A stretch of 64,000 nucleotides of DNA from Terrabacter terrigena (GCF_042676085.1 NZ_JBHTKH010000001.1:62001-126000), one strand, 5' to 3'; counted from the first letter of the stretch, positions 26,405 through 35,033 are shown. Translations and numbers: made by a program. The notes: a model not told the origin generated them from the letters alone.

Positions 26405-26779
26405 GTGGCCGACGCCGACGACGTCCGTCGACTGGCCCTGGCGCTGCCGGAGGTCCAGGAGGTCCCGAGCGACGGTTTCGACTTCCGGGTCGGCGGGCAC
26501 GGCTTCGTCTGGTCCTATCCGGAGCGCCGACCCGGGCAGCGCCGGGTGATCCGCACCGACATCGCCGTGCTCTACGTCGGCGACGAGGCGGAGAAGCAGG
26601 CCCTCGTCCTCGGCGAGCCGGACCTCTTCTTCACGACACCGGCCTACGACGGCTCGCCGCTCGTCATGCTGCGGCTCGACCGGGTCGGCGTGCGCCGGCT
26701 CGAGGAGCTGGTCACCGACGCCTGGCACATGCGCGCCCCCGACGAGGTGCGCGCCCTGCTCGACGGCCGGGGCGGCTGA
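26405..26779 (+). CDS. MmcQ/YjbR family protein
   Basis: A 124-residue protein from GTG 26405. It shows the MmcQ/YjbR pattern: RRLALALPEVQE, a FVWSYPER strand, ALVLGEPDLFFTTPAYDGSPLVMLRLD and the C-terminal ELVTDAWHMRAP. Members have a CyaY-like fold and are annotated as putative DNA-binding proteins without a proven role. It sits 3 bp after azlD, last gene of the cluster. Confidence 0.85.
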   Translation: MADADDVRRLALALPEVQEVPSDGFDFRVGGHGFVWSYPERRPGQRRVIRTDIAVLYVGDEAEKQALVLGEPDLFFTTPAYDGSPLVMLRLDRVGVRRLEELVTDAWHMRAPDEVRALLDGRGG

Positions 26780-26823
26780 GTCGCCGGTCCCCGGGCTCGC
26801 GAAAAGGGGGCCGCGACGCGTGC

Positions 26824-27687
26824 TCAGGCGTGGGCGGCGCAGACCGGGCGGAGGGGCCGACCGGGAAGGTCCTCACGGTTGGCGACGCGGCTCGTCGGCT
26901 CGCCGCAGACGGAGCACGCGGCGATGTCGACCGCCTCCTCGGTGAACGGCACCGTCATGCGCTCGTCGAAGACGTAGAGGTGGCCCTCCCACAGCCCGCG
27001 GTCGCCGCGCTGCTCGCCGTAGCGCACGATGCCACCGTCGAGCTGGTAGACCTCGTCGAAGCCGCGCGAGCGCATCAGGCTCGTGAGCACCTCGCAGCGG
27101 ATCCCGCCCGTGCAGTACGTGACGACGGGCCGTCCCTTGAGGTCGTCCCACCGCCCCGAGTCGAGCTCGCGCACGAAGTCGGCGGTGTGACGGACGTCGG
27201 GCACCACCGCGCCACGGAAGCGCCCCACCTCGGCCTCGACGGCGTTGCGGCCGTCCAGCAGCACCACCTCGTCACCGCGCTCGGCGACGAGCGCGTCGAG
27301 CTGGTCGGGGGTGAGGCGCGTGCCCCCGCCGACGACCCCGTGCTCGTCGACGACGACCTCGTCGGGCACGCCGAACGACACGATCTCGTCACGTGTCCTG
27401 ACGACGAGCCGCGGGAAGTCGAGGCTCCGGCCCTCCGCGTCGAGCCCGGTCCCGTCGCTCCACCTGACGTCGACGTCGTGGAACGGTGCGTACTCCCTTG
27501 TCTTGCGGACATACGTCTTGAGCACCGTCACGTCGCCGCCGACGGTGGCGTTGATGCCGTGGCGTGACAGCAGGATCCGTCCGCGCAGGCCGAGGCCCTC
27601 GCAGAGATCGCGCTGCCACAGGCGCAGCGCGTCGGGGTCGGGGACCGGCCGGAACGCGTAGAAGAGGACGACCTTCGGGATGGCCAC
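26824..27687 (-). CDS. trhO: tRNA uridine(34) hydroxylase (rhodanese domain, YceA/TrhO)
   Basis: A 287-residue protein. The N-terminal UPF0176 domain (FYAFRPVPDPDALRLWQRDL, GRILLSRHGINATVGG) is followed by a rhodanese domain with the active-site loop YCTGGIRCE. A C-terminal Cys-rich end (CSVCGEPT and PVCAAH) may bind zinc. TrhO hydroxylates U34 of tRNA with O2 toward 5-carboxymethoxy/methoxy-uridine. It follows dapB by 11 bp, an operon-like spacing. Confidence 0.93.
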   Translation of the reverse strand: MAIPKVVLFYAFRPVPDPDALRLWQRDLCEGLGLRGRILLSRHGINATVGGDVTVLKTYVRKTREYAPFHDVDVRWSDGTGLDAEGRSLDFPRLVVRTRDEIVSFGVPDEVVVDEHGVVGGGTRLTPDQLDALVAERGDEVVLLDGRNAVEAEVGRFRGAVVPDVRHTADFVRELDSGRWDDLKGRPVVTYCTGGIRCEVLTSLMRSRGFDEVYQLDGGIVRYGEQRGDRGLWEGHLYVFDERMTVPFTEEAVDIAACSVCGEPTSRVANREDLPGRPLRPVCAAHA

Positions 27688-27698
27688 TCGGGCGACCG

Positions 27699-28502
27699 TC
27701 AGAGGCCGATGTAGTGCTCGAGCCCGACCGTGAGGCCGGGGTGGTCACCGACCGCGCGAACCGCCGCGACGACCCCGGGCATGAAGCTGCCGCGGTCGAA
27801 CGAGTCGTGGCGAAGGGTGAGCATCTCGCCGGCGTTGCCGAGCAGCACCTCCTGGTGGGCGGTGAGCCCACGCAGGCGCACGGCGTGCACGGGTATGCCG
27901 TCGATCTTGGCCCCGCGGGCACCGTCGGGGTCGTGGGTGGTTGCGTCGGGCACGTCGGCGCAGCCCGCCTCGGACCGCGCCCGACCGATCATCGCTGCCG
28001 TGCGAGCCGCGGTGCCGGACGGCGCGTCCACCTTTGCCGGGTGGTGCAGCTCGATGACCTCGACCGACTCGAAGAAGGGAGCGGCCTTGGCGGCGAAGGA
28101 CATCAGCAGGAGTGCGCCGATCGCGAAGTTGGGTGCGATGAGCACGCCGACCCCCGGCCCGGCGCCCGCCGGGGGTGCGTCGGCGAGCTGGCGCCGCAGG
28201 GCGTCGAGCCGCTCGTCGTCCCAGCCCGTCGTGCCGACGACGACGTGGATGCCACGCTCGACGCAGTGGGCCACGTTCGCCGGGGACGCGTCGGGGACCG
28301 TGAGCTCCACGGCGACGTCGGCGCCACCGAGGTCCCCGAGGTCGTCACCGGAACCGTAGGCGCCGACGAGGCTGAGCCCCTCGGCCGCCTCGATGGCACG
28401 CACCGCCTCCGACCCCATCCGGCCCCTCGCGCCGATGACGGCGACGCGGATCTCACGTCTCGTGCCGCTGTCGTCATCGGGCTCGGTCACCTGCTCGTTC
28501 AT
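27699..28502 (-). CDS. dapB: 4-hydroxy-tetrahydrodipicolinate reductase
   Basis: A 267-residue enzyme. NAD(P) motif VAVIGARGRMGSEAVRAI, substrate motif ELHHPAKVDAPSGTA, VGTTGWDDE and IAPNFAIGALLLM are all DapB signatures. It reduces the DapA product in the lysine/diaminopimelate pathway. Start ATG 28502 (MNEQ); a GTG nine bases upstream is possible. It is upstream of and probably co-transcribed with trhO. It carries one octamer as Gly-Ile(ATA)-Pro. Confidence 0.96.
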   Translation of the reverse strand: MNEQVTEPDDDSGTRREIRVAVIGARGRMGSEAVRAIEAAEGLSLVGAYGSGDDLGDLGGADVAVELTVPDASPANVAHCVERGIHVVVGTTGWDDERLDALRRQLADAPPAGAGPGVGVLIAPNFAIGALLLMSFAAKAAPFFESVEVIELHHPAKVDAPSGTAARTAAMIGRARSEAGCADVPDATTHDPDGARGAKIDGIPVHAVRLRGLTAHQEVLLGNAGEMLTLRHDSFDRGSFMPGVVAAVRAVGDHPGLTVGLEHYIGL

Positions 28503-28640
28503 CGTCCGCACGGCACGAGGGTAGTGCCGACGACGGGCACGGAGCGGGTGGGTCTCGCGCCGGCGGTGCGCCCTACCGGCAACGGCCGCCCGTCAGCCGC
28601 CTTTCAGTGAAAACCCAGCGCCGGGCGCGAGCATCCGTGC

Positions 28641-29633
28641 GTGACCACGGATGCCGGGGGCGGCTCCAGCCCCACCGCCGACCGCGCCGACGCCCGCACC
28701 CCGGGGGACCCGCGCGTCCTTCCCGCCGCCACCACCGAAGAGACAGCCGCCGAGACAGCCGCCGCTCGCGCCACGCACGCTGAAGGCGGTGCGCGCGTCG
28801 ACCGGCGCCTCTTCCTCACCGCGGTCACCGGCTCGGTCGCGCTCGGCGCGGCCGCCTGCTCCGCCCCGGGCGGTCCCTCGGCGTCACCGCAGTCCCGCAG
28901 TGCGTCGGCGTCCGTCACGGCGGACCGCACCACGACGAGTCCGGCCCCGCGCGGCCCCACCACGACGAACGCCACGACCGCGGGAGGGGCCGCCACAACC
29001 AGCGGGCGCGTCACCCCGGTCGTGCTGCGCACGGACGGCCCCGACATCGTCCACGGCCCCACGAACCGGGCCCTGGTGGCGCTGACCTTCCACGGTGCCG
29101 GCGACCCGAGCCTCACCCACCGGGCCCTCGACCTGCTCGCCCTCCACGACGCTCGTGTCACCGTCTTCGCCGTCGGCACCTGGCTCACCGCCCACCTCGA
29201 CCTCGGGAAGGCCCTTGTCGACGGCGGTCACGACCTCGGCAACCACACGTGGTCCCACCGCACGATGCCGCGCCTGGACCCGGTGGATGCGCGCGCCGAG
29301 GTGACGCGTGGCGCGGAGGCCGTGGCCCGCGTGCCCGGGTCCTCGCCCCTGCTGTTCCGCCCCTCCGGCACGCCGAGCTCGACGGCCACGATCCGTGCGG
29401 CGGCACGCTCGGCCGGCTACCACCGATGCGTGTCGTACTCCGTCGACCCGCGCGACTACGCCGACCCCGGCCCCGCAGCCGTCACGGCCCGTACGCTGGC
29501 CGGAGTCGCTCCGGGGAGCATCGTGTCACTCCACCTCGGCCACGCCGGGACCGTGGCCGCCCTCCCCTCGGTCCTGAGCGGCCTCGCCTCGCGCGGCCTG
29601 CGCGCCGTCACCCTCTCCGAGCTGCTCGCATGA
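28641..29633 (+). CDS. Tat-exported polysaccharide deacetylase-family lipoprotein
   Basis: A 330-residue protein. A 50-residue Thr/Ala/Glu-rich leader precedes a twin-arginine signal (DRRLFLTAVTGSVALGAAACS) ending in a lipobox Cys. A Ser/Thr linker follows, then a NodB domain (about residues 130-325). The metal motif 2 (LGNHTWSHRTM) is intact, but the usual TFDDGP motif 1 reads TFHGAGDPS: the first Asp is His. This variant is seen in actinobacterial homologues and may change metal or activity. Cell-wall or capsule modification outside the membrane is the likely role. Overlaps the next gene (ATGA). Confidence 0.83.
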   Translation: MTTDAGGGSSPTADRADARTPGDPRVLPAATTEETAAETAAARATHAEGGARVDRRLFLTAVTGSVALGAAACSAPGGPSASPQSRSASASVTADRTTTSPAPRGPTTTNATTAGGAATTSGRVTPVVLRTDGPDIVHGPTNRALVALTFHGAGDPSLTHRALDLLALHDARVTVFAVGTWLTAHLDLGKALVDGGHDLGNHTWSHRTMPRLDPVDARAEVTRGAEAVARVPGSSPLLFRPSGTPSSTATIRAAARSAGYHRCVSYSVDPRDYADPGPAAVTARTLAGVAPGSIVSLHLGHAGTVAALPSVLSGLASRGLRAVTLSELLA

Positions 29634-30910
29634 CGCGCCGGAGCCTCACCGCCCTGCCGTGCGCCGCGACCCTGGGCGTGGTCCTGCTGGTGTCGGCCTG
29701 CTCGGGCCCGTGGTCCTCCCCCGGTCTCGACCCGGCCGGCGCAGCGGTGCCCTCCACGCCGACAGCAGCAGCGACGGAGCCGTCCCCCACCCGGGCCGCC
29801 GCTGCCGGCGCCACGTCGGAGGCCGGCAGGAAGGTCATCCCGCCGTACGCACGGACCGGTGCCGGTGACTTGTCCGCGAAGGCCCGCACCGCCCGCCCGC
29901 TCGTCTATGTGCCCGACCAGATGGCCGGGTTGCTCCAGACCATCGACCCGAGCACCTATCGGGTGGTGTCGAGCCGCCACGTGCCGGTCTCACCCGAGCA
30001 CGTCGTGCCGTCGTGGGACCTCGGCCGCCTGTGGGTGAACTCCGACAAGGGCAACGCCCTGACGCCGATCGACCCCCGGACCGGCGCAGTCGGCCGACCC
30101 GTCGCGGTGCGCGACCCCTACAACCTCTACTTCACCCCCGACGGCCGCTACGCCCTCGTCATGGCCTCGCGATCTCGCGCCATCGACGTGCGCGACGCGC
30201 ACACGATGGCGCTCGTCCGCTCGCTGTCCGTCCCGGCGTGTGCCGGCGTCAACCACGCCGACTTCACCGCGGACCTGCACACCTTCGTCGCGAGCTGCGA
30301 GTTCAGCGGCGGCCTGCTCGTCGTCGACGCCGCGGCGACCCGCGTCGAGAAGGTCATCGACCTCAACGGCGTGCGGACTCCTGGAGCCACGCCGGCCACG
30401 GGCCCCGGCAGCATGGCGGGCCCGCGGATGGGCCTGCAGAAGGCTGCGACTGCCATGCCGCAGGACGTACGCCTCACCCCGGACGGCCGGTGGTTCATGG
30501 TCGCCGACATGCTCCGCAACGGCGTGTGGTTCGTCGACGCGCACACCTTCCGTCTCGACCACTTCGTCCACACCGGGCTCGGCGCGCACGGCATCTATCC
30601 TGCGCGCGACGCCTCGAAGGTCTACGTCTCCAACCGCGATGCGGGCACGATCACCGTCTTCGACGCGTCGACCGACCGCCCGGCGACGACGTGGACGCTG
30701 CCCGGCCACGCCACCCCCGACATGGGCGGCGTCAGCGCCGACGGGAGCCAGCTGTGGCTGAGCGGCCGCTACAGCTCCGAGGTCTACGTCATCGACACCG
30801 GCACGGGCCGGCTCCTGCACCGGATCCGCGTCGGCGCCGGCCCGCACGGGCTGCTCGTGTGGCCGCAGCCGGGCCGGTTCTCCCTCGGGCACACGGGGAA
30901 CATGAGATGA
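29630..30910 (+). CDS. YVTN/YncE-type beta-propeller lipoprotein
   Basis: A 426-residue exported protein. Signal peptide with a lipobox (LLVSACSG, Cys near residue 24), a Thr/Ala-rich linker, then repeated four-stranded blades with D-P-x-T and V-S-N-R-D-A-G-T-I type repeats (for example VYVSNRDAGTITVFDAST and VYVIDTGTGRLLHRIRVG). The fold is a six- or seven-bladed propeller, often a binding scaffold on the cell surface. It starts within the stop of the deacetylase gene, so the two are co-expressed; a surface complex is plausible. Confidence 0.83.
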   Translation: MTRRSLTALPCAATLGVVLLVSACSGPWSSPGLDPAGAAVPSTPTAAATEPSPTRAAAAGATSEAGRKVIPPYARTGAGDLSAKARTARPLVYVPDQMAGLLQTIDPSTYRVVSSRHVPVSPEHVVPSWDLGRLWVNSDKGNALTPIDPRTGAVGRPVAVRDPYNLYFTPDGRYALVMASRSRAIDVRDAHTMALVRSLSVPACAGVNHADFTADLHTFVASCEFSGGLLVVDAAATRVEKVIDLNGVRTPGATPATGPGSMAGPRMGLQKAATAMPQDVRLTPDGRWFMVADMLRNGVWFVDAHTFRLDHFVHTGLGAHGIYPARDASKVYVSNRDAGTITVFDASTDRPATTWTLPGHATPDMGGVSADGSQLWLSGRYSSEVYVIDTGTGRLLHRIRVGAGPHGLLVWPQPGRFSLGHTGNMR

Positions 30911-30953
30911 CGCCGCAGGGCACGCCTGGCGGGGCGAGCGCGGTGGAGCAGCG

Positions 30954-31250
30954 GTGACCCCTGTCGTCCCGGGCGACCTGCTGACGGCGTGGACGGCCAA
31001 CCCAGAGGGCTCGCACTCGTCGTGCTCGCAGCCCTGCCCTACGCCCTCCTCGTATGCCGGGCGGCCCGCGCCGGGCAGCGTCCGTCAGCCTGGCGCGCTG
31101 CCCTCTGCTGGTCGTGACCGGCCTGCTCTTCGGGCTGCCGCCGCTCGCCGGTCACCTTCTGCCCCGGTCGGGACCGGCTGACGCCTCGGGTCCGGCCCAC
31201 GCGTCCGGGCTCTGGTGGGAGCAGGACCCGAGCTTCGCCCGACGTTGTGG
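30954..31250 (+). pseudogene. Frameshifted remnant of a CtaG-like membrane protein
   Basis: The first frame gives MTPVVPGDLLTAWTANPEG. If one G is restored in the ggg at 31007-31009 the frame continues as LALVVLAALPYALLVCRAARAG and on through WRAALCW. Restoring another G near 31115 continues as SVTGLLFGLPPLAGHLL. The joined sequence looks like the first helices of a caa3_CtaG-type cytochrome oxidase assembly protein, but it stops far short of the family length. Either a decayed gene or two homopolymer errors plus truncation. Nothing else coding is seen between 30911 and 31325. Confidence 0.5.
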
Positions 31251-31268
31251 CCGCACCCCCCGACGACG

Positions 31269-31305
31269 CGAACGGCCCGCCACCGCAAGGGTGACGGGCC
31301 GTTCG
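31269..31305 (-). terminator. Terminator after pnp
   Basis: CGAACGGCCCG (31269-31279) pairs with CGGGCCGTTCG (31295-31305), 11 bp perfect with a 15-base loop that can extend the stem further (CACC/GGTG). It lies 21-57 bp downstream of the pnp stop on the minus strand. Confidence 0.8.
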
Positions 31306-31325
31306 TGCGATCCGGGACGGGTCGA

Positions 31326-33581
31326 TCAGACCTCGGCAGGCGCCTCGGCCGGAGCGGCCTCGGCGGCGTCGGCCTTGTCGCCCTCACCCTCGGGGAGGAC
31401 CGCGGCGAGGCTGAGCTTGCCGCGCGGGTCGATCTCCTTGAGCTCGACCTGGATCTTCTGACCGATCTTGACGACGTCGTCGACGTTGTCGATCCGCTTG
31501 CCGCCGACGAGCTTGCGCACCTCGGAGATGTGCAGCAGGCCGTCCTTGCCGGGCAGCAGCGAGACGAACGCGCCGAACGTCGTCGTCTTGACGACGGTGC
31601 CGAGGAAGCGCTCGCCGACCTCGGGCATCTGCGGGTTCGCGATGGCGTTGATCGCCGCACGAGCCGCCTCGGCCGAGGGACCGTCGACCGCACCGATGAA
31701 CACGGTGCCGTCGTCCTCGATCGAGATGTCGGCGCCGGTGTCGTCCTGGATCTGGTTGATCATCTTGCCCTTCGGGCCGATGACCTCACCGATCTTGTCG
31801 ACGGGGACCTTCACCGTGATGATGCGCGGGGCGAACGGGCTCATCTCGTCGGGCACGTCGATGGCCTCGGCCATGACGTCGAGGATGTGCAGACGCGCGT
31901 CGCGGGCCTGGGTCAGCGCGCCGCCGAGGACCGACGCGGGGATGCCGTCGAGCTTGGTGTCGAGCTGGATGGCGGTGACGAACTCCTTGGTGCCTGCGAC
32001 CTTGAAGTCCATGTCGCCGAAGGCGTCCTCGGCACCGAGGATGTCGGTGAGCGCGGCGTACTGCGTCTCACCGTCGACGGTGTCGGACACGAGGCCCATC
32101 GCGATACCGGCGACCGGGGCGCGCAGCGGCACGCCGGCGTTGAGCAGCGACAGGGTCGAGGCACAGACCGAGCCCATGGACGTCGAGCCGTTGGAGCTGA
32201 GCGCCTCGGACACCTGACGGATGGCGTACGGGAACTCCTCGCGCGTCGGCAGCACCGGCATGAGCGCACGCTCGGCCAGGGCGCCGTGACCGATCTCGCG
32301 GCGCTTCGGCGAACCGACGCGGCCGGTCTCACCGGTGCTGTAGGGCGGGAAGTTGTAGTTGTGCATGTAGCGCTTGCGCGTGACGGGACTCAGCGTGTCG
32401 AGCTGCTGCTCCATCTTGAGCATGTTGAGCGTCGTGACACCCATGATCTGGGTCTCGCCGCGCTCGAAGATCGCCGAGCCGTGAACGCGCGGCAGGACCT
32501 CGACCTCGGCGCCCAGGGCGCGGATGTCGGCGAGGCCACGGCCGTCGATGCGCACCTTGTCGCGCAGGATGCGCTGGCGGATGAGCTTCTTCTGCACGGA
32601 GCGGAAGGCGGCCGAGACCTCCTTCTCACGCCCCTCGAACTGCTCGGCGAGCTGGGCCTTGACGGCCTCCTTGATCTCGTCGAGGCGCTCTTCGCGCTCC
32701 TGCTTGCCGGCGATCGTCAGCGCGGCCGTGGTGTCGGCCTCGACGGCGGACTCGACGGCGGCGTACACGTCGTCCTCGTAGTCGAGGAAGACCGGGAAGT
32801 CCTGGACCGGCTTGGCGGCCTCGGCAGCGAGCTGGGCCTGGGCGTCGCAGAGTTGCTTGATGAACTTCTTGGAGGCCTCGAGGCCCTCGGCCACGACCTC
32901 CTCGGTCGGAGCCTGCTTGCCCTCGTTCTTCACGAGGTCCCACGTCGACTCGGTCGACTCGGCCTCGACCATCATGATCGCGACGTCGTCACCGTTGGGA
33001 CCGGAGACGACGCGACCGGCGACGACCATGTCGAAGACGGAGCGCTCGATGTCGGAGAAGTTCGGGAAGGCGACCCACTGGCCGTCGATGAGCGAGACGC
33101 GCACGCCACCGATGGGGCCCGAGAACGGGAGGCCGGAGATCTGCGTCGAGGCGCTCGCGGCGTTGATGGCGAGCACGTCGTACTGGTGGTCGGGGTTCAG
33201 CGAGAACACCGAGATGATGACCTGGACCTCGTTGCGCAGACCCTTCTTGAAGGTCGGGCGCAGGGGCCGGTCGATGAGGCGGCAGGTGAGGATCGCCTCG
33301 GTCGAGGGACGGCCCTCGCGGCGGAAGAAGCTTCCGGGGATCTTGCCGATGGCGTACATGCGCTCTTCGACGTCGACCGTCAGCGGGAAGAAGTCGAACT
33401 GGTCCTTCGGCTGCTTGCCGGCGGATGTCGTCGACAGGAGCATCGTGTCGTCGTCGAGGTAGGCCGTGACGGCGCCGCCGGCCTGCTTGGCGAGGCGGCC
33501 GGTCTCGAACCGGACCGTGCGGGTGCCGAAGCTGCCGTTGTCGATGACGGCCTCGGCGAAGGTGATGTCTGGACCCTCCAT
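31326..33581 (-). CDS. pnp: Polyribonucleotide nucleotidyltransferase (PNPase)
   Basis: A 751-residue enzyme of typical actinobacterial length. Two RNase PH-like domains (first: FEGTGRLAKQ-type start, FFRREGRPSTEAILTCRLIDRPLRP; second: RVDGRG-type segment, GSAIFERGETQIMG, ISGSSMGS-type ALSSNGSTSMGSVCAS), then a KH domain (VIGPKGKMINQIQDDTGA) and an S1 domain (FGAFVSLLPGKDGLLHISEV). It degrades and synthesises RNA 3' to 5' with phosphate/NDPs. Start ATG 33581 behind GAGGG. It follows rpsO on the same strand, separated by a strong hairpin. Confidence 0.97.
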   Translation of the reverse strand: MEGPDITFAEAVIDNGSFGTRTVRFETGRLAKQAGGAVTAYLDDDTMLLSTTSAGKQPKDQFDFFPLTVDVEERMYAIGKIPGSFFRREGRPSTEAILTCRLIDRPLRPTFKKGLRNEVQVIISVFSLNPDHQYDVLAINAASASTQISGLPFSGPIGGVRVSLIDGQWVAFPNFSDIERSVFDMVVAGRVVSGPNGDDVAIMMVEAESTESTWDLVKNEGKQAPTEEVVAEGLEASKKFIKQLCDAQAQLAAEAAKPVQDFPVFLDYEDDVYAAVESAVEADTTAALTIAGKQEREERLDEIKEAVKAQLAEQFEGREKEVSAAFRSVQKKLIRQRILRDKVRIDGRGLADIRALGAEVEVLPRVHGSAIFERGETQIMGVTTLNMLKMEQQLDTLSPVTRKRYMHNYNFPPYSTGETGRVGSPKRREIGHGALAERALMPVLPTREEFPYAIRQVSEALSSNGSTSMGSVCASTLSLLNAGVPLRAPVAGIAMGLVSDTVDGETQYAALTDILGAEDAFGDMDFKVAGTKEFVTAIQLDTKLDGIPASVLGGALTQARDARLHILDVMAEAIDVPDEMSPFAPRIITVKVPVDKIGEVIGPKGKMINQIQDDTGADISIEDDGTVFIGAVDGPSAEAARAAINAIANPQMPEVGERFLGTVVKTTTFGAFVSLLPGKDGLLHISEVRKLVGGKRIDNVDDVVKIGQKIQVELKEIDPRGKLSLAAVLPEGEGDKADAAEAAPAEAPAEV

Positions 33582-33708
33582 GTGGGCCCTCGCTTTCTTT
33601 TTCTCAAGTGCCCGTGCACATCGTCGTTGTGTGCCCGGTTTGCGTGCTGTTCCTTCTTCGGGCCGGGTGGCCCAGGGGCGGGGTCGGCGGTCGCCGACCC
33701 GCACCTAC

Positions 33709-33752
33709 GACGAAAGGCGGTCTCCGCGATAACGCGGTGACCGCCTTTCGTC
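33709..33752. terminator. Stem-loop between rpsO and pnp
   Basis: Perfect 14-bp arms (33709-33722 and 33739-33752) with a 16-base loop, starting 6 bp past the rpsO stop. A second hairpin (GGGTCGGC/GCCGACCC at 33681-33700) lies in the pnp leader. In other bacteria the rpsO-pnp spacer is a processing and attenuation site. Confidence 0.75.
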
Positions 33753-33758
33753 ACGAAC

Positions 33759-34028
33759 TCATCGACGCAGGCCGAGTCGCTTGATCAGCGAACGGTAGCG
33801 CTCGATGTCGGTCGCCTCGAGGTAGCGCAGCATGCGCTTGCGGCGGCCGACGAGCAGGAGGAGACCACGACGGCTGTGGTGGTCGTGCTTGTGGGCCCGA
33901 GCGTGCTCGGTGAGGTCCTTGATGCGCTGCGTGAGCATCGCGATCTGCACCTCGGGAGAGCCGGTGTCGCCCTCGACCGTGGCGTACTCGGTCATGATCT
34001 TCTTCTTGACGTCAGCGTCCAAAGGCAT
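33759..34028 (-). CDS. rpsO: 30S ribosomal protein S15
   Basis: An 89-residue protein of the standard S15 length. YATVEGDTGSPEVQIAMLTQRI, LTEHARAHKHDHHSRRGLLLLVGRRKRML and the LGLRR end are the family signature. S15 binds 16S rRNA early and can bind its own mRNA. Start ATG 34028 behind AGAAGGAGT. Confidence 0.98.
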   Translation of the reverse strand: MPLDADVKKKIMTEYATVEGDTGSPEVQIAMLTQRIKDLTEHARAHKHDHHSRRGLLLLVGRRKRMLRYLEATDIERYRSLIKRLGLRR

Positions 34029-34170
34029 GGATGAACCGACTCCTTCTCATCTCGTTGCGCGGTGCTCCAGGGCATGTCCACCTGGGCGCTATCGATCCGC
34101 GGCCGGACTACGGCGTCTCCAAGGGTAACAGCGCCGATCACACCCCCCTAATCGGGCCGCGTGTGCCTGC

Positions 34171-34200
34171 GTGACCGTTTCGTGACCGATTTCGTGACGG
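34171..34200 (+). promoter_or_regulatory. GTGACC direct repeats upstream of the DUF6131 gene
   Basis: GTGACC or GTGACG occurs at 34171, 34182 and 34194 with 11- and 12-bp spacing, plus GTGAC at 34234. Direct repeats at one-turn spacing suggest an OmpR-type regulator; MtrA in actinobacteria uses GT(A/G)AC-type direct repeats, so it is a candidate. Inference only. The array lies between the divergent rpsO and DUF6131 genes. Confidence 0.4.
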
Positions 34201-34279
34201 AGCCGGTGTGGCTCGGGAGCGCCGGGCGGGTACGTGACATTGTGCTCGGGGACCACACTTGAAGGAGTCACGCGACACC

Positions 34280-34435
34280 ATGATCATTCTCGGACTCATC
34301 CTGCTGCTGATCGGCATCTTCGCCAAGGTCAGCATCCTCACCACGATCGGCATCGTCCTGATCGTCGTCGGTGCCGTCCTGTTCCTGCTCGGCGCGACGG
34401 GTCGCGCCATCGGTGGCCGGAAGCACTGGTACTGA
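34280..34435 (+). CDS. DUF6131 family small membrane protein
   Basis: A 51-residue peptide with two hydrophobic helices (MIILGLILLLIGIF and TIGIVLIVVGAVLFLLGATG) and a basic C-terminus GRAIGGRKHWY. I recognise it as the DUF6131 family of short actinobacterial membrane proteins; no function is known. AAGGAG lies 12 bases upstream of ATG 34280. A strong terminator follows after 25 bp, so it is probably a monocistronic, well-expressed gene. Confidence 0.85.
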   Translation: MIILGLILLLIGIFAKVSILTTIGIVLIVVGAVLFLLGATGRAIGGRKHWY

Positions 34436-34460
34436 TCGGGCCGCACGAGCTGCAAGCAAC

Positions 34461-34493
34461 AGGACGCCCCCGCGGGACTCGCGGGGGCGTCCT
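34461..34493 (+). terminator. Terminator after the DUF6131 gene
   Basis: Perfect 14-bp arms (34461-34474 and 34480-34493) with the loop ggact. GC-rich, no long T-run. Confidence 0.85.
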
Positions 34494-34549
34494 GTCGTCT
34501 CCCCCGGCGCATGCCGGCGTATGCCGCCGGGCAGGGTTTCGCGGGTCGT

Positions 34550-34957
34550 TCACCCCGTTCGCAGGCGCTTGACCGCCTGCTGTACGACGCGTCGCTCGGA
34601 CTCCGCCGACCAGGCGGCCCCGTCGATCATCAACCACAACAGGTCGTCGCCCTCGGCGACGAGAACCCCTCGCGCCGAGCTGCCCGAGCCGAAGATGCTC
34701 TTCTGGGTGGCGACGAGGCCCTGCACGCCCCCGAGCCTGCCGGCCCGTCCGCTGCCGCAGCGCCTGGCGAGGTCCGCGAGCAGGTCGGCCGTCGCAGCGC
34801 GAGCCGGGTCCCCGGGATCGAACTGCAGCAGCACGTACTCGAGCGCGACGTTGCCCCTGGACAGGTAGGAGCCCGCTGCGAGCCGCGCCGCGGCGAGGCC
34901 GGCCACGACGGTGCGCGCACCGCTCCAGGAGTAGGTCCCGGGGTCCTGCGAGAGCAC
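34550..34957 (-). CDS. Hypothetical protein, possibly a 5'-truncated gene
   Basis: 135 residues from GTG 34957. I do not recognise the family. The segments TVVAGLAAARLAAGSYLSRG, VALEYVLLQFDP and EGDDLLWLMIDG look like a real folded domain. In the same frame upstream of the start are protein-like residues (CRPDPTPRQTCDRGAFPW) with no start codon and no signal peptide before the lpd terminator. That suggests a lost 5' end or an unusual start. Codon use is like that of its neighbours. Low confidence as an intact gene. Confidence 0.4.
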   Translation of the reverse strand: MLSQDPGTYSWSGARTVVAGLAAARLAAGSYLSRGNVALEYVLLQFDPGDPARAATADLLADLARRCGSGRAGRLGGVQGLVATQKSIFGSGSSARGVLVAEGDDLLWLMIDGAAWSAESERRVVQQAVKRLRTG

Positions 34958-35033
34958 CCAGGGGAACGCGCCACGGTCGCACGTCTGCCGAGGTGTCGGG
35001 TCCGGGCGGCAGCCCTCGGCGTCACGAAAGGCG

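Noticed and set aside
26786..26812. Terminator between the MmcQ-type gene and trhO
   Set aside because: GGTCCCC/GGGGGCC pairing needs a wobble and a bulge; too weak to list as a feature.
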